This document shows positions 1 to 9,855 of a stretch of 64,000 nucleotides of DNA, piece by piece. Numbering within the stretch: the first letter of the stretch is position 1; each line of letters opens with the position of its first letter. The DNA lies in the NCBI GenBank assembly GCA_021014325.1, contig JAJGQC010000489.1, positions 1-64,000 on the forward strand, in the 5' to 3' direction. The notes below the pieces were generated by a model, which saw nothing but the letters and a program-made list of their open reading frames with translations, was not told the origin of the DNA and made no database searches. The position numbers and the translations under genes are program-made. Source of the DNA: Plazaster borealis. Lineage: Eukaryota > Echinodermata > Asteroidea > Forcipulatida > Labidiasteridae.

Positions 1-105
1 ATTATTTATTTTTAGTTTTACAACAGGCCTATACAGTATTTTTTATTTAAACAATGTAGCACTTAATAGTAACTTACAAATATTTTCAATAAGCTAAAAA
101 TAATT

Positions 106-483
106 TTATATGCCTAGTCTATACAAACCTAAAACCTCGTCCATCTCCCAATAAAAAATGAACGTCATGCGTCCTCGTCCAGAGCTGTTGTTGTTTTTGG
201 ACACCTCTCGGTACCGACGTTTTAGATAACTCCACTTGTCATGGCATTGTTCGGATGTGTGCTTGTCCTGCAATTGTTGGGCCACATATTTCCAAATTTT
301 GTGGTTATGCACCATACTCTCCATCTTTTTTTGAACGTCTTCCGTCCCCATTGCGTTGATCAGGGACACGGTTTCATCGTGGGTCCAAGCGACCTTTTTC
401 GCCCGTACACGTTGACTACTCTTTTTCTTGACCGTCTTGTTGGTTGCAGACATCGTAGACAATATACTTTCATTCAGATCCAT
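106..483 (-). CDS. Myb/SANT-like DNA-binding domain protein, single-exon ORF
   Basis: The 125-residue ORF looks like a three-helix Myb/SANT-like (trihelix, MADF-like) DNA-binding domain. A basic N-terminus rich in K and R (residues about 18-31) is followed by the first helix with its tryptophan (WTHDETVSLINAM), a second helix around IWKYVAQQL, and a third helix with the second tryptophan (CHDKWSYLKRRYREV). The tail has FYWEMDEVLG, a common ending for such proteins. Domains of this kind occur in host factors and in the accessory protein of Harbinger-type DNA transposons. No transposase partner is visible, but the window edge is only 105 bases away. The start is the first ATG of the frame. The domain call is fairly safe; whether this is a host or transposon gene is open. 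Confidence 0.6.
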   Translation of the reverse strand: MDLNESILSTMSATNKTVKKKSSQRVRAKKVAWTHDETVSLINAMGTEDVQKKMESMVHNHKIWKYVAQQLQDKHTSEQCHDKWSYLKRRYREVSKNNNSSGRGRMTFIFYWEMDEVLGLYRLGI

Positions 484-1030
484 AATTATTGAACGATGTG
501 AAACAACTTAACTAAGGTACGAGATGGCAAAGGTAAGTAGCGTGAAACACACTTCGCGTGGTCTTTCGCGCGGCGTCAGTTGCAGCATGACAACAACCTG
601 TAGCGGGAAAACCACTGGTAACGTAGAAGAAAGCGTTCAGTAAATGGGCACAGCGCGCGGTACCAGTGAAACGTTGGATTGCACAATCATGACCTTTGAC
701 CCAGGTCATGATTCTCAATGGGAAACGAGCGACGTTGGAGTTGTTGCTGTTGGTCGTGTGAAAGCTTGTTAAATAATCGCAATCGAACGAGGTGACAGAC
801 AGGCGGCGCCCATTACCAAGGACCTGTGTCACTGGTGCTCGTGTGAAAAGGGCTTTTTCCAGTGCTAACAATTAGCACGCATGCAGGTGCTAAATCAGCA
901 CACTGCTGTGCAGTCACTATGCAAGCACCTGCAAGTGCTAAGTATTAGCCCTTTTAACAAAGTGCTAAATATTAGCCCTTTAAGAGCTAAATTTAGCACT
1001 TCCTTTTTTAGAGTGTAGATAAACATGACA
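484..1030. repeat. Intergenic stretch with a GTGCTAA/TTAGCAC motif cluster
   Basis: No gene is seen. From about 845 to 1010 a short motif recurs in both orientations: AGTGCTAACAATTAGCAC, GTGCTAAATCAGCAC, AGTGCTAAGTATTAGCCC, AGTGCTAAATATTAGCCC and GAGCTAAATTTAGCAC. Most copies are near-palindromes. They lie 5' of the Myb/SANT-like ORF, so they could be regulatory, but they resemble the short-motif arrays found elsewhere in this window inside transposon-like DNA. Confidence 0.5.
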
Positions 1031-1061
1031 ACCTAAACTAAATCGAATAATTTTATTACAG

Positions 1062-1289
1062 ATTGAGTTCATCAAGTTGGACACAAGCACGAACAGATAT
1101 TCTGAGGTAAAAGTGAAACAGCAGGACTTCAAATCCTTGCTCTCCAAGGCCAGTTCGTCCAAGGATCAGGGAAGTTGTTACCTTAATGGACTTATTGGCC
1201 TTGTTTTTGATAACAGGACATTGGCCAATTCGTCTGGTCTAGGTATAAAAGGAGCAAGGAATGATCCCTGTCAAAGTGTCCGCGATTAA
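1062..1289 (+). CDS. Possible exon with BEN-domain-like end
   Basis: An open frame follows a good acceptor (TTTTATTACAG) and runs to a stop at 1287. It contains LNGLIGLVFDNRTLANSS followed by GLGIKGAR, which resembles the core of a BEN domain (leucine-rich helix, F, then LA-S-S and a basic loop). The segment is polar and lysine/serine rich before that. It stands about 360 bases upstream of the MULE exon on the same strand, and the two may or may not belong together. It could instead be a chance frame. The domain assignment is tentative. Confidence 0.28.
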   Translation: MEFIKLDTSTNRYSEVKVKQQDFKSLLSKASSSKDQGSCYLNGLIGLVFDNRTLANSSGLGIKGARNDPCQSVRD

Positions 1290-1650
1290 ACGTGGGATAT
1301 GTTAATTTAATTCTTGTTTTCGGGTGTCTCCCACCGCTTTTACTTTGTGTAAAAATCACACAAACAATAGGGCCTACAGCACATCAGTCTTGTTATTAAA
1401 GTTTTAGGTCAAGAAATAATTACAAAGTGCCTGCAGATAGATGAATATTTTACACAATGCTTCAATATCCAAAAAATCTTGTAACAAACTAAGTTTTGTT
1501 ACAAATCTAAAGTTGAAAAAGTTCAGATCAATAAATAATTTAATGAAAACATGTTCTGTGATCTTGTATGAAGAATGGTTGGAGGGAGCCTCAAGAATTT
1601 CATCGAAAATTCACAAGTTCACTACATTCTTTCCGAATGTGCATCGTTAA

Positions 1651-1851
1651 GACATTAAGAGTCCCTTCTACCAGCTACTTTTGGTGCATTGTTTTGTCAA
1701 GAAGGTGTCCTTATGTTTTGCCTTGATGTCGGGGAAGAAGACATCAGACTATAAGGCGGTCTTCAAAGCATTGAAGTCCGCCTTACCTGAAGCCAGTGTG
1801 CAGGAAGTCATGATGGATTTCGAGGCGGGCCTGTGGAAGGCGATGGAAGCC
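1651..1851 (+). CDS. MULE-type transposase, exon with DDE-domain acidic residue
   Basis: This open stretch encodes the N-terminal part of a Mutator-like (MULE) DDE transposase core. After SPFYQLLLVHCFVKK it reads LCFALMSGKKTSDYKAVFKAL and then VMMDFEAGLWKAM, whose aspartate at 1816-1818 matches the second catalytic acid of MULE transposases (DFE-A-W pattern). The exon ends at a consensus donor, GAAGCC|GTAAGT, in phase 0. The usual DGTF motif with the first aspartate should lie just upstream, but the frame is closed by a stop at 1648-1650, so the 5' part is lost, shifted or in an unrecognised exon. It joins in phase to the exon at 4977. Confidence 0.6.
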
Positions 1852-2192
1852 GTAAGTTTAATAATTAATTGTTATTAATTATTCTTCTCATTTCGTGTTC
1901 CAAAACATGTCCTCCGTATTGCCTTCAATTTAGAGGTCCCACCACGCCGTTCTTTCATAAATTTAATCTTCTTACTCTTGAGCGTGATCCAAAACTGGTA
2001 AATATTTGATGAAAATTTGAGAATTTCTCAAATTAATCAAAACAGTACTTCAAATAGCAGAGAAAGGTCCATATTTTACTAAACCAAAAAACAAAAAAAT
2101 TAAAAAGAATTTGGTTAGGCACACCGTGTCGTCGAAATTGCATGTACGTTTTTACAGCATGAGGGACGGACAAAAGGACATAAAATATAATT

Positions 2193-2553
2193 AAAGGAAC
2201 ATTACAGAATTGGTTTTTGCTAACAAAACAGTTCAGCACTTTATATAATCCACCATATACATAAACTGACAAACCTGTAGAAGTTTGAGATCGATCGGCC
2301 ATCTGGGTCACAAGAAAATAGTGAAAAACCGATTACACATTTGCATGCGTTAAACAATGCATAAATACAACGCTCATGAGCGATAAACTCCAATCGGAAA
2401 TTAGTTTTATTTATTTCTCATCAAATATGGCATTTCAGACAGAAATATTTCTAGGGATGTTTTCTACTATCATCATCATTAGACCGTGTAAGTTTTATGT
2501 AAATCTGTGATCATAAAGAAAATTTTAATTACCAGTTCTGTAACGTTCCTTTA
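2193..2553. mobile_element. MITE, family 1 (AAAGGAACATTACAGAATTGGT ends)
   Basis: The ends are inverted: AAAGGAACATTACAGAATTG at the left and CAGTTCTGTAACGTTCCTTT at the right. The body holds GCTCATGAGCGATAAACTCC and a long match to two other copies at 20741-21087 and 29158-30313 (inverse orientation). No coding capacity. The autonomous partner is not visible. Confidence 0.75.
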
Positions 2554-3521
2554 ACTTTTGAACGTGAAAAGTTAACTATGCACTCTTGATGGTTTCACAT
2601 ATTTTACGCATTGAAAGTATAAACCCTTTTAATATTTTATGATATTCTCATTCAATGTCATTTTTACAACAGGGGTCTTGAAACCCAAAATGGTGTAATT
2701 TTGTCCGTCCCTCACGAACCAAATAAAACTGTTTTTTCTCAAAGTTACTCCACTTTTTTTTAACCCTGCAAGCAGCCAGCTTAAAATATTTACGCGGTTT
2801 CCCTGAGGTGCTCACGCGGTAGACGTTTTATGTTGGGGTGTAAATAAATGTGTTTGGGGGCACAAATCTTGTTCTAATGGTCTGAACAGATGAATATAAG
2901 TTCACTGAACACACACACCAAAGATTTTAACATTCTGGCAATTGACACATTGGTTCACCGATGGCAGACAGATGACAGACAGCTTGATGATACAGAGGCG
3001 GCAAGTTTGTTACCGCACAAATGAATGCCGCCTTGGCTCAGACCCACATTTGTGACAACTGGCCTACCCGGTGAATAACCTCTAGGAAAAAATCGGTTCA
3101 GCCACTTTGTTAAGGACTGTTCAGGGTTGGATGAAAATTAATTTCAGCGAAATTGAATAAAAAAAAATTGTTGTAATTAACAAAAATATTAAAAAGTGCC
3201 TACGGCGTGAGCACCTTGGCTACCCGCAGAGTTAAAGAAGTACCCTATCTATCGACAGACTACATGTACATCAACTTTCCAGAAATGAATATCACAAGTC
3301 ACTGATACCTTGTGAGTCCTAGTTATTTCACTTTTTAAACGTGAGGGACGGACACTTCCGTCCCTCACGTTACCCAAAAAACAGATATAGCAGGGTCTTA
3401 TATCTCAAATTTTTTCAAATTTATAATTTATTTTGCTATAATCTTGTTACTTAGAGGATAAAGATTATATCCCAATTGACTCCAATTATTTTCATGAACT
3501 GTTGAACATGTTGTATGACAA

Positions 3522-4228
3522 TAGACTGTGCAAGTCTCGCGCATATTTGAACTTCCGGGACCATTGTGGTCCCAACCATACGGAGATTTACGTGGGCACG
3601 ATTTTGTTTTGTCAATTATTTTAGTTTAACGTGGTATATGCCCGTGAAAAATACATATGTTGTTGGGAATGTAAAACTTAGTTATAAAAAAATATGAAAG
3701 TAAAATCATTTCAAAAATATAACGAAGAAAACCCGATAGTTAAACTTGACCTCAACTTCCGGTTGCTGCAAAAAATGAGAAATTTTGTGCTCACCTCCAA
3801 TCACAAAACTTATGTAAACGCTTGTTTTAGATGAGCGATGATAATCGCCAGATACTGTAATCGCAACGCGAAGCCTTTTCATTGCAGTCTATGGTTGTTG
3901 AGGCGTCAGCGTCCTCTATAAACTGTGTCAAACGTTAATTTTACGCCCGTGTGACCTTCGCTAATCCACGTAAGTGTTTTCTGAAAAGTTAAGATCGAAT
4001 AAGCATCCTTGTCCCAGAGTTTTAATTTTGCTTCACTAATAATTAACACATTATTTGTGTATTTTTTATAAAAACTAAAACTGATTTTATTAACATGTAA
4101 TGAGTATTTTTGTTTTTCAGATTTTGTCATTAGATATCATTTAAAACAAAGATTTGATTTCAGAGAAAAAAATGTTCTTCTATTGACGTGTTTTCTCGTG
4201 CCGATACGCGCGAGACTTGCACAGTCTA
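3522..4228. mobile_element. TIR element, family 2 (TAGACTGTGCAAGTCTCGCG ends)
   Basis: TAGACTGTGCAAGTCTCGCG at the left is mirrored by CGCGAGACTTGCACAGTCTA at the right, 707 bases in all. Just inside the left end is GGGACCATTGTGGTCCC, a 17-base hairpin. A short relative with the same ends and the same GGGACC...GGTCCC hairpin is at 26300-26435, and a fragment at 46958. No protein is encoded. Confidence 0.75.
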
Positions 4229-4976
4229 TATGCAGTTCAGCATGTAATGTGATGGTAAGCACTTGTCCGTCCCTCACGTACGTCCCTCACTTAAAAAAGG
4301 GGTCATACATCTCAAACAAACCCGTTTTTACACCTTTTTTTTCTCAAACCATATTATTTGCACATGTAAATTTCAAAAATTATGTTCAAAGATAAACTTT
4401 ATAAATATTGTTGATTTTATAAATTAGTCTCAATGTGTCCGTCCCTCACAGGATATTTTGTCCGTCTATCACACATTTTTGAAGAGCTCCCTCCACTTTC
4501 CTGAGTGTAACCGACTTGTAATTTTTGACAATTAATGAAGCGTTGCTATTCATTGTTCATAATCACTGAGAAAACTTGATGACATTTTTCAAGTTTCAAT
4601 AAAATATTTGAAATTGTATAGAATGGTAGTGTTCGTCAATTCTATTGATGTCCGTCCCTCACGCATAAAAAACGACCCCTGCTTAAAATCTTAAAGTGAA
4701 TTTCGCTAAAAAATAATTTGAGAAGTGTATTAACATTAGCAAGTAAACATATAGGTTCAATTCAGTTTTAATCTGCTATATTCACTAAGGAAAGGCATTG
4801 TCTATTGATTTCCATCCCTCAAGTGAGGGATGGAATTGGATCACGCTCTTTTGCCAATATTATCTACAACATCCGTAAAGATATTTTCATGTTCAAATTC
4901 TTCAAATCTTTTCAGTTGAACAGGTCTGTTCACGATTGTAATCCAACTATTACTCATTACAAACATTTTGTGACAG

Positions 4977-5183
4977 GTCAAGTGCCTAGGATGCGGCTTC
5001 CACTGGAAACAGGCCGTCTGGCGCCACATCCAGTCTGTTGGACTTCAACAAGCATACGTAGAGAAGGCCGGCACCTACCAGTTTCTGAAGGAGTTGATGG
5101 CACTTCCCTTCCTGCCAGCAGCTTCCATCGCTAGGATGTTCGAGTTTCTTCGAGAACGAGCAACATTGTCGATGCTTCGAGAG
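4977..5183 (+). CDS. MULE-type transposase, central exon (CxxxFHW motif)
   Basis: The exon follows TTTTGTGACAG and ends at CGAGAG|GTAGGT; at 207 bases it keeps phase 0 on both sides. It encodes CLGCGFHWKQAVWRHIQSVG, the conserved C...C-x-FHW-QA-WR motif that follows the second aspartate in MULE transposases, then a helical stretch ending in FLRERATLSML. The join to the exon ending at 1851 restores the family order DFE...FHW. The intron between them is 3,125 bases and filled with repeat motifs. Confidence 0.65.
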
Positions 5184-5346
5184 GTAGGTTGGTTCACATC
5201 AATAGCTGATTTCACGAAAGTTTATGCGATCACCTGACTATTCATTCGCAATTTTTGAAAATATGTTTCCAAACTGCAAAAGGTAACAATAACTTCGGTT
5301 GAGGGGACACATTGTGAATCATCTTTTTAAATTTGTATTTTTGCAG

Positions 5347-5446
5347 TTGTTCAAGTACGTCGAACAAACGTGGCTTACTGGGACGTGGAAGCCTAAGCAT
5401 TGGAAGGTCTATATGCAGAGCGTGAGAACGAACAACGACCTAGAAG
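5347..5446 (+). CDS. MULE-type transposase, third exon
   Basis: After a short intron (5184-5346) with acceptor ATTTTTGCAG, this exon encodes KYVEQTWLTGTWKPKHW and then VRTNNDLEG, the T-N-N-x-x-E-G-W region that carries the last catalytic glutamate of MULE transposases. It stops at GAAG|GTTAGT in phase 1. The downstream exon starting with the expected WH...LN is not recognised; about 195 bases later the DIRS-like element begins, so the 3' end may have been displaced by that insertion. Confidence 0.6.
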
Positions 5447-5640
5447 GTTAGTAGTATGTTTATTTTTGTTTCTTATTTATTTTTTGTTTATTGTATACAA
5501 GGTTGTGATGAAAAGATGTGTGTATCTTCGTATGCAATCAGCAGGGGAAAAAAACAACCACCTCTCCAGGGCTAATCGTTTCCGAATTGGAAGATTGCCT
5601 CAATATACTGGTCTCATTTTTGTTCCAACTCCCTTCTATA

Positions 5641-5851
5641 TTTAGTTTGTTTCGCTTGGATGACCAGATCACAGGGCGCGGCCCGTCTGACGGTCACGTT
5701 ATGTTTGAATATTTTTGCATATATTAATTTCATTGTATTCTTTGGTGCAAAATCACTAAGGCGTGTCGCTATATAAATACCATGATCCGATACAACAAAT
5801 CAGTTCAGGCCAATGCATTTCTGCTGTGTGCATACGTTTTCAGATAGGTCT
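5641..5851 (+). repeat. Split direct repeat A, copy 1
   Basis: Begins TTTAGTTTGTTTCGCTTGG and ends TTTTCAGATAGGTCT. The same sequence recurs at 6582-6792 without a difference that I could find by eye. It contains a TATAAATA box (about 5772), suitable for a promoter of the gag-like ORF that starts at 5856. Confidence 0.85.
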
Positions 5852-5855
5852 GATA

Positions 5856-6515
5856 ATGTCAAGAGAACAGACCACGCCAGCCAGCGAATTCAACCCGGAA
5901 GGTTTGTTCAATAAGTTTAAAGATTACTTCAACCATAAGTTTGAGAATCTACACAATTCCAAGGAAACTGTCAGTCTAAAAGAGATCAAAAACAAGCTAG
6001 ACTCAAAAGAGTTAAACAAAGTAGGCAATGCAGCTCAATACGAATTCTGCGGAAAACTAGAGATTTCACTAGAAAAAATCAAAATCTGCCTGCTAAAGAA
6101 TGGCGACACCAAGACGGCGATAGAAGCGATCCAAGAAGCGGAAACCCTAGTTACTGAAAGAAAGAGAAAGATAAAGATCGCTGATAACAGCAAAGCAGGT
6201 TGGATCACGGTTCAACACCTGGAGAAAGGCGGTGACGAACACATGACTGGTGAGCAGAGAAAACGAGTCCAGGTAGCAGAGGAAGCAGCTCTGAAAGAAC
6301 TTGAAGGAAAGAAGAAGTTGAAGAGAGGGCTTTGGGATGATGGCTCCAAATCATTGTTGCCTACTGGTAATCGCAGTCTTTTTCGAGGTAACCCCCTTCC
6401 CCGTTACCGATTCTTTGTCGTGGTTCATACAGAGCAGCCTAATGCCGGCCCTCTCCCATGCTATACCAATAACAATAAATTTATTAGAACCATAAATTTG
6501 TGTCTTAATTTGTGA
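5856..6515 (+). CDS. Gag-like protein of the DIRS/Ngaro-like element (ORF1)
   Basis: The frame is open from 5763, but the first ATG after repeat A, at 5856, is the likely start and gives about 219 residues. The protein is charged and helical: FNKFKDYFNHKFENL, then ELNKVGNAAQYEFCGKLE, and W-I-T-V-Q-H-L followed by RKRVQVAEEAAL. The W-x-T-V ... R-x-x-x-A-E-x-A pattern is typical of the conserved C-terminal Gag block in DIRS and Ngaro elements. The last residues come from repeat B, so the natural C-terminus with its zinc knuckle has been replaced; that knuckle is found separately near 7067. Confidence 0.6.
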   Translation: MSREQTTPASEFNPEGLFNKFKDYFNHKFENLHNSKETVSLKEIKNKLDSKELNKVGNAAQYEFCGKLEISLEKIKICLLKNGDTKTAIEAIQEAETLVTERKRKIKIADNSKAGWITVQHLEKGGDEHMTGEQRKRVQVAEEAALKELEGKKKLKRGLWDDGSKSLLPTGNRSLFRGNPLPRYRFFVVVHTEQPNAGPLPCYTNNNKFIRTINLCLNL

Positions 6516-6583
6516 TCATTGGTCTTCCATTAGAAGTAAACTGTTTTTCATGCGTATGAGCGAAGCGAAGGAGCATGAAAATT
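6426..6583 (+). repeat. Split direct repeat B, copy 1, fused to A
   Basis: Starts CATACAGAGCAGCCTAATGC and ends GAGCATGAAAATT, where repeat A begins at once (6582). This B/A junction is what a circular Ngaro/DIRS intermediate would show. It includes AATAAA (6473), a candidate polyadenylation signal. Confidence 0.8.
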
Positions 6584-6792
6584 TAGTTTGTTTCGCTTGG
6601 ATGACCAGATCACAGGGCGCGGCCCGTCTGACGGTCACGTTATGTTTGAATATTTTTGCATATATTAATTTCATTGTATTCTTTGGTGCAAAATCACTAA
6701 GGCGTGTCGCTATATAAATACCATGATCCGATACAACAAATCAGTTCAGGCCAATGCATTTCTGCTGTGTGCATACGTTTTCAGATAGGTCT
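6582..6792 (+). repeat. Split direct repeat A, copy 2
   Basis: Matches 5641-5851 throughout. After its end the sequence departs at once (CTACCCCCCC versus CTGATAATG), so the two copies lead into different internal sequences. Confidence 0.85.
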
Positions 6793-7003
6793 ACCCCCCC
6801 CACCACCACTCAATCCAAATTTCACATAAATTTATCCGGGACTGTGATGTTAGAGGTATGTCTCCTTTTTTAACAGAGCGTTCATTTGTATGCAGTGATT
6901 TATCTCAATTGCTTCGTAGAACAAAAATCCCCTCTCAAATGGGGACAGACCTGTGGTGGGCGCTTACAGCAAGGGGCGTTACATGACTGTATACGCATTG
7001 TAA

Positions 7004-7375
7004 ATGTTCTTTTCTACAACTAGAATTGCTTGCCTGTTTGAAACCTTTTCCTCCCACTGTACAGGCCTCTCAAATACTGACACATGCTTCACTTGCAGAT
7101 TGGTCGGTCACTGGGCAAGACAGTGCCCATCCCAAGCCTACACAGGGATGTCATCGAGAGTCAGACCGAGAGGGAGAGCTAGTCCAGCTATTGGGTATGG
7201 CAATGTGTACACGAGGAACGTCCCATGGAACATTCCAATCTCCCAACGACCATTCCCAGCACTCGCTGCCCCCACAGCAAGCGACACAAACACCAGCTTC
7301 CCCCAAGCCACACAAATCATTGGACCAAGAGCCACGCCTTGTGTCAGATCGACTGAAGCCTCCAACCAATCCTAG
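7004..7375 (+). pseudogene. Gag C-terminal zinc-knuckle fragment
   Basis: A CCHC knuckle, CFTCRLVGHWARQC (C-x2-C-x4-H-x4-C), lies at residues 28-41 of this frame. Downstream is a proline-, serine- and arginine-rich tail (SSRVRPRGRASP). Knuckles of this type end the Gag of many DIRS/Ngaro elements. It has no connection here to the ORF1 block at 5856-6515, from which it is separated by the B/A junction. Confidence 0.5.
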
Positions 7376-8057
7376 GCTAAGAAAGATTGAAAACAAGTTC
7401 AACGATGTTTTACAGGTACAGAGCAATTTTCATTCGAACAGCGTAGACACCATTAGTTCTGATACGATGAATGTCAAAGGAAGATTAAAAGAAAACAATC
7501 AGTTTTGGATTGACACTAGAGCCTCACCAATGGTGATGTCTGTTATAAATGAGGGATACAGAATACCATTTGAAATTGAGCCACCTCCAATGTTCTTAAA
7601 AAACAACAGATCCGCATTGTCAGAGTATGTCTTTGTTACCGAATCTATTATGGAACTATGTTCATCCAAAAGGATCATTGAAAAAGCATCACCATTCTTT
7701 ATTTCTAGTCCGCTTTCAGTGGCCTACCAAGCCTCTGGGAAGAAAAGACTGATTCATGACCTAAGTAAACTCAACAAATTTATAAAAAAAGTACATTTCA
7801 AAATGGATGACTGGAAAATAGGACTCCAATACCTCTCTAAAGACGCCTTCTTGATTTCGTTTGACTTGAAATCAGGATATCATCATATCGATATATCCCC
7901 AGAATATCAAAAATATTTAGGTTTCTCATGGACAATCGATGGAGTCCTCAGACACTTCGAATTTACTGTCTTACCTTTTGGTCTCACAACAGCCCCTTGG
8001 CTTTTCACGAAGATGATGAAGCCCTCGTTAAATATTGGCGAGCCTCTGGTATATTAG
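7026..8057 (+). pseudogene. Reverse transcriptase, N-terminal and palm part (DIRS/Ngaro-like)
   Basis: The frame carries RT blocks up to the palm: KKRLIHDLSKLNKF (template/primer grip region), then SFDLKSGYHHIDI with the first catalytic aspartate, then LPFGLTTAPWLFTKMMKP. The order and the wording (FDLKSGYHHIDI, LPFGL-TAP) fit DIRS-type RT. After MMKP (about 8026) the frame runs off to a stop at 8055, while the continuation LVKYWR is in another frame. One missing base in the CCCTCG tract explains this. Upstream of residue about 140 the frame is probably not genuine. Copy inactive as it stands. Confidence 0.7.
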
Positions 8058-9076
8058 TGGCAGTGTATTTAGACGATGGTCTTATAGTTGTTCCCAAGTC
8101 GACAAATGACACAGAGTCGAACCTCAAAATAGCCCAAACAATATCCAAACAAGTCAGAGTAGATATTCTAAGAGCTGGGCTAGTTTATAATATACAGAAG
8201 AGCAAATGGGACCCGACAACATGTGTAGAGTGGCTAGGTATGTTGTGGGACACAAAGGCAGGTACACTTCAGGTTCAGGACAGAAGAATTGATAAACTTA
8301 ACAGAACAATATCAGAAATTCAACTTTCAACTGTCATATCTATCCGGAAGTTGCACTCATTCGTAGGTCAAATAATATCTCTCAGTCCCGTAAGTGGAAA
8401 TATAACTAGACTAATGACCAGGCAGTGCCAGATTAGAATTGCTGAATCAGCGAACGAAGATGAAGTAATAGAACTAGACGATCAGTGCAAATCCGAAATA
8501 ATATTTTGGAAAGATAACTCAAGTTTCTTAAATAAACGTCACGTTCTTGCTACCCCTAATGTAAACAAAATCATTTGTTGCGACGCAAGTGCAACTGGGT
8601 CAGGGGCAGTAATATGTAATGATATCCACACTGCCCATAAACTATGGACAAAAGAAGAGTCATTGGAGAGCTCCACTTGGAGAGAACGTAATACAATCCT
8701 GTTCGCAATTAATTCCTTTCTGCCTTTTATTAAAGACTCTGAGGTCAAAGTCTTTACGGACAGTCAACCTGCAGAGAGAATTGTAGAAGTTGGTAGTATG
8801 AAGGCATCGCTACAACAAATATCACTCGATATCTTCTCCTCTTGCATACAAAATAACATAAGATTGGAAGTCCAATGGATCCCGAGAAATGAAAACGAGC
8901 AGGCAGATATGATAAGTAGATTAATAGACACCGACGACTGGAAGATTTCACAAAAGTTGTTCCGTACAATTAGCGACACTTGGGGTCCATACAGCATTTT
9001 TGTTTTGCTTGTTTCTATAACTCACAATTACCCCGTTTCTTCTCCAGGTTTTGGAACCCGGGACCTCGGGGGTTGA
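7928..9076 (+). pseudogene. Reverse transcriptase catalytic end plus RNase H (DIRS/Ngaro-like)
   Basis: In this frame true homology starts near 8027 with LVKYWR and continues to VAVYLDDGLIVV, the YxDD box of RT (aspartates at 8072 and 8075). The connection and RNase H follow: CDASATGSGAV (first acid), W-R-E-R-N-T-I (glutamate), VFTDSQPAERIV (second aspartate) and EQADMISR (last aspartate), so all RNase H acids are present. It fades after TWGPYSI (about 8995), where the continuation PRFFSRFWNPG lies in another frame. The lead-in part before 8027 is a shadow of the other frame. Confidence 0.75.
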
Positions 9077-9377
9077 TGCCTTTTCACAAAACTGGTCAGG
9101 GGAAAACTGTCTATTAGATCCACCAGTTGTTCTGATCCCTAGTGTTCTGAAGCATCTCCATCATTGCAAAGGGAAAGGGACCCTTGTCTTTCCGTGGTGG
9201 CCATCTTCGGTGTTCTGGCCATTATTATGGTCATGTTACAAGCCGTGGATGACTGGATTATTATTTGTTGAAGGTCAAACAGCATTAGAACAAGGACGGA
9301 ACAAAAACTCATTCTTAGGTTCAAACAAATTTCAAGGGTTCGTTTGTGCAGTGAATTTTGATTTTACACCTGCATAA
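9051..9377 (+). pseudogene. RT-recombinase linker region of the DIRS/Ngaro-like element
   Basis: Frame contains VDAFSQNWSGEN, then PPVVLIP and GTLVFPWWPSSVFWPLL. This block (DAFSQNW...N...PP...TLV-P-WPSA-FWP) always precedes the tyrosine recombinase in DIRS and Ngaro polyproteins. It is shifted relative to the preceding RNase H frame around 9060 (GGGACCTCGGGGG), an extra break in this copy. Confidence 0.6.
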
Positions 9378-9482
9378 ATTATTCACTAAACTCGTGTTTA
9401 TAAGTATACTCTCTTTTTCTTCACGATACAGGTCATATATAACCAGCGATTTTGGACAAACTTTCCCCAACAATTTGAAGAA

Positions 9483-9824
9483 GTGAAGAAACAAATATTT
9501 GAAGATGCTCTCCTTGCAAAGGCAAGTGGAACCATAGTCGCGTACCTGTACAAATGTAGAAGTTTTTTCACCTGGCTCAATGAACTAAAATTTAAAATAG
9601 AGTTACCAATACAAGATGAAATTATTGCAGCATTCCTGGTCAAAACCAAATTAGTAACAAATTCAGAAAGCGTTCTCACCTCATCCGCCGCAGCCCTCAA
9701 ATGGTTGCATTCCCTTGTAAACTCGAAACCTAACCCAGTAGATTCACCCATTGTCCAACAGATTGTGATAAGTGGCAGGAAAAATCTTCAGTCGAGCAAT
9801 ATAAAGAAAAATATATTGATGTAA
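9483..9824 (+). pseudogene. Tyrosine recombinase, N-terminal core-binding part only
   Basis: Reads LLAKASGTIVAYLYKCRSFF followed by AAFLVKTKLVTNSESVLTS and AALKWLH, the SAM-like N-terminal core-binding domain of the YR in DIRS/Ngaro elements. The catalytic half with R...H-x-x-R...Y is absent: 60-odd bases after SGRKNL repeat B begins. The deletion of the catalytic domain means this copy could not integrate on its own. Confidence 0.6.
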
Positions 9825-9855
9825 TAATAATAATAATAATGTAAGATTGATATAA

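Larger units (their letters stand above)
1852..4976 (+). repeat. Intron-located motif field (GTCCGTCCCTCACG)
   Basis: The MULE intron holds a dispersed 12-14-bp motif, GTCCGTCCCTCACG, and its reverse. Copies are near 2160 (minus), 2702, 3340-3370 (a perfect inverted pair around ACTT), 4264, 4278, 4438, 4651 and a variant inverted pair at 4811-4826. Spacers are AT-rich and unlike one another. Two TIR elements (2193-2553 and 3522-4228) sit in the same field. No coding evidence otherwise. Confidence 0.6.

Noticed and set aside
7138..7426. Minus-strand frames opposite the retroelement Gag tail
   Set aside because: Antisense shadows of the proline/arginine-rich zinc-knuckle region.
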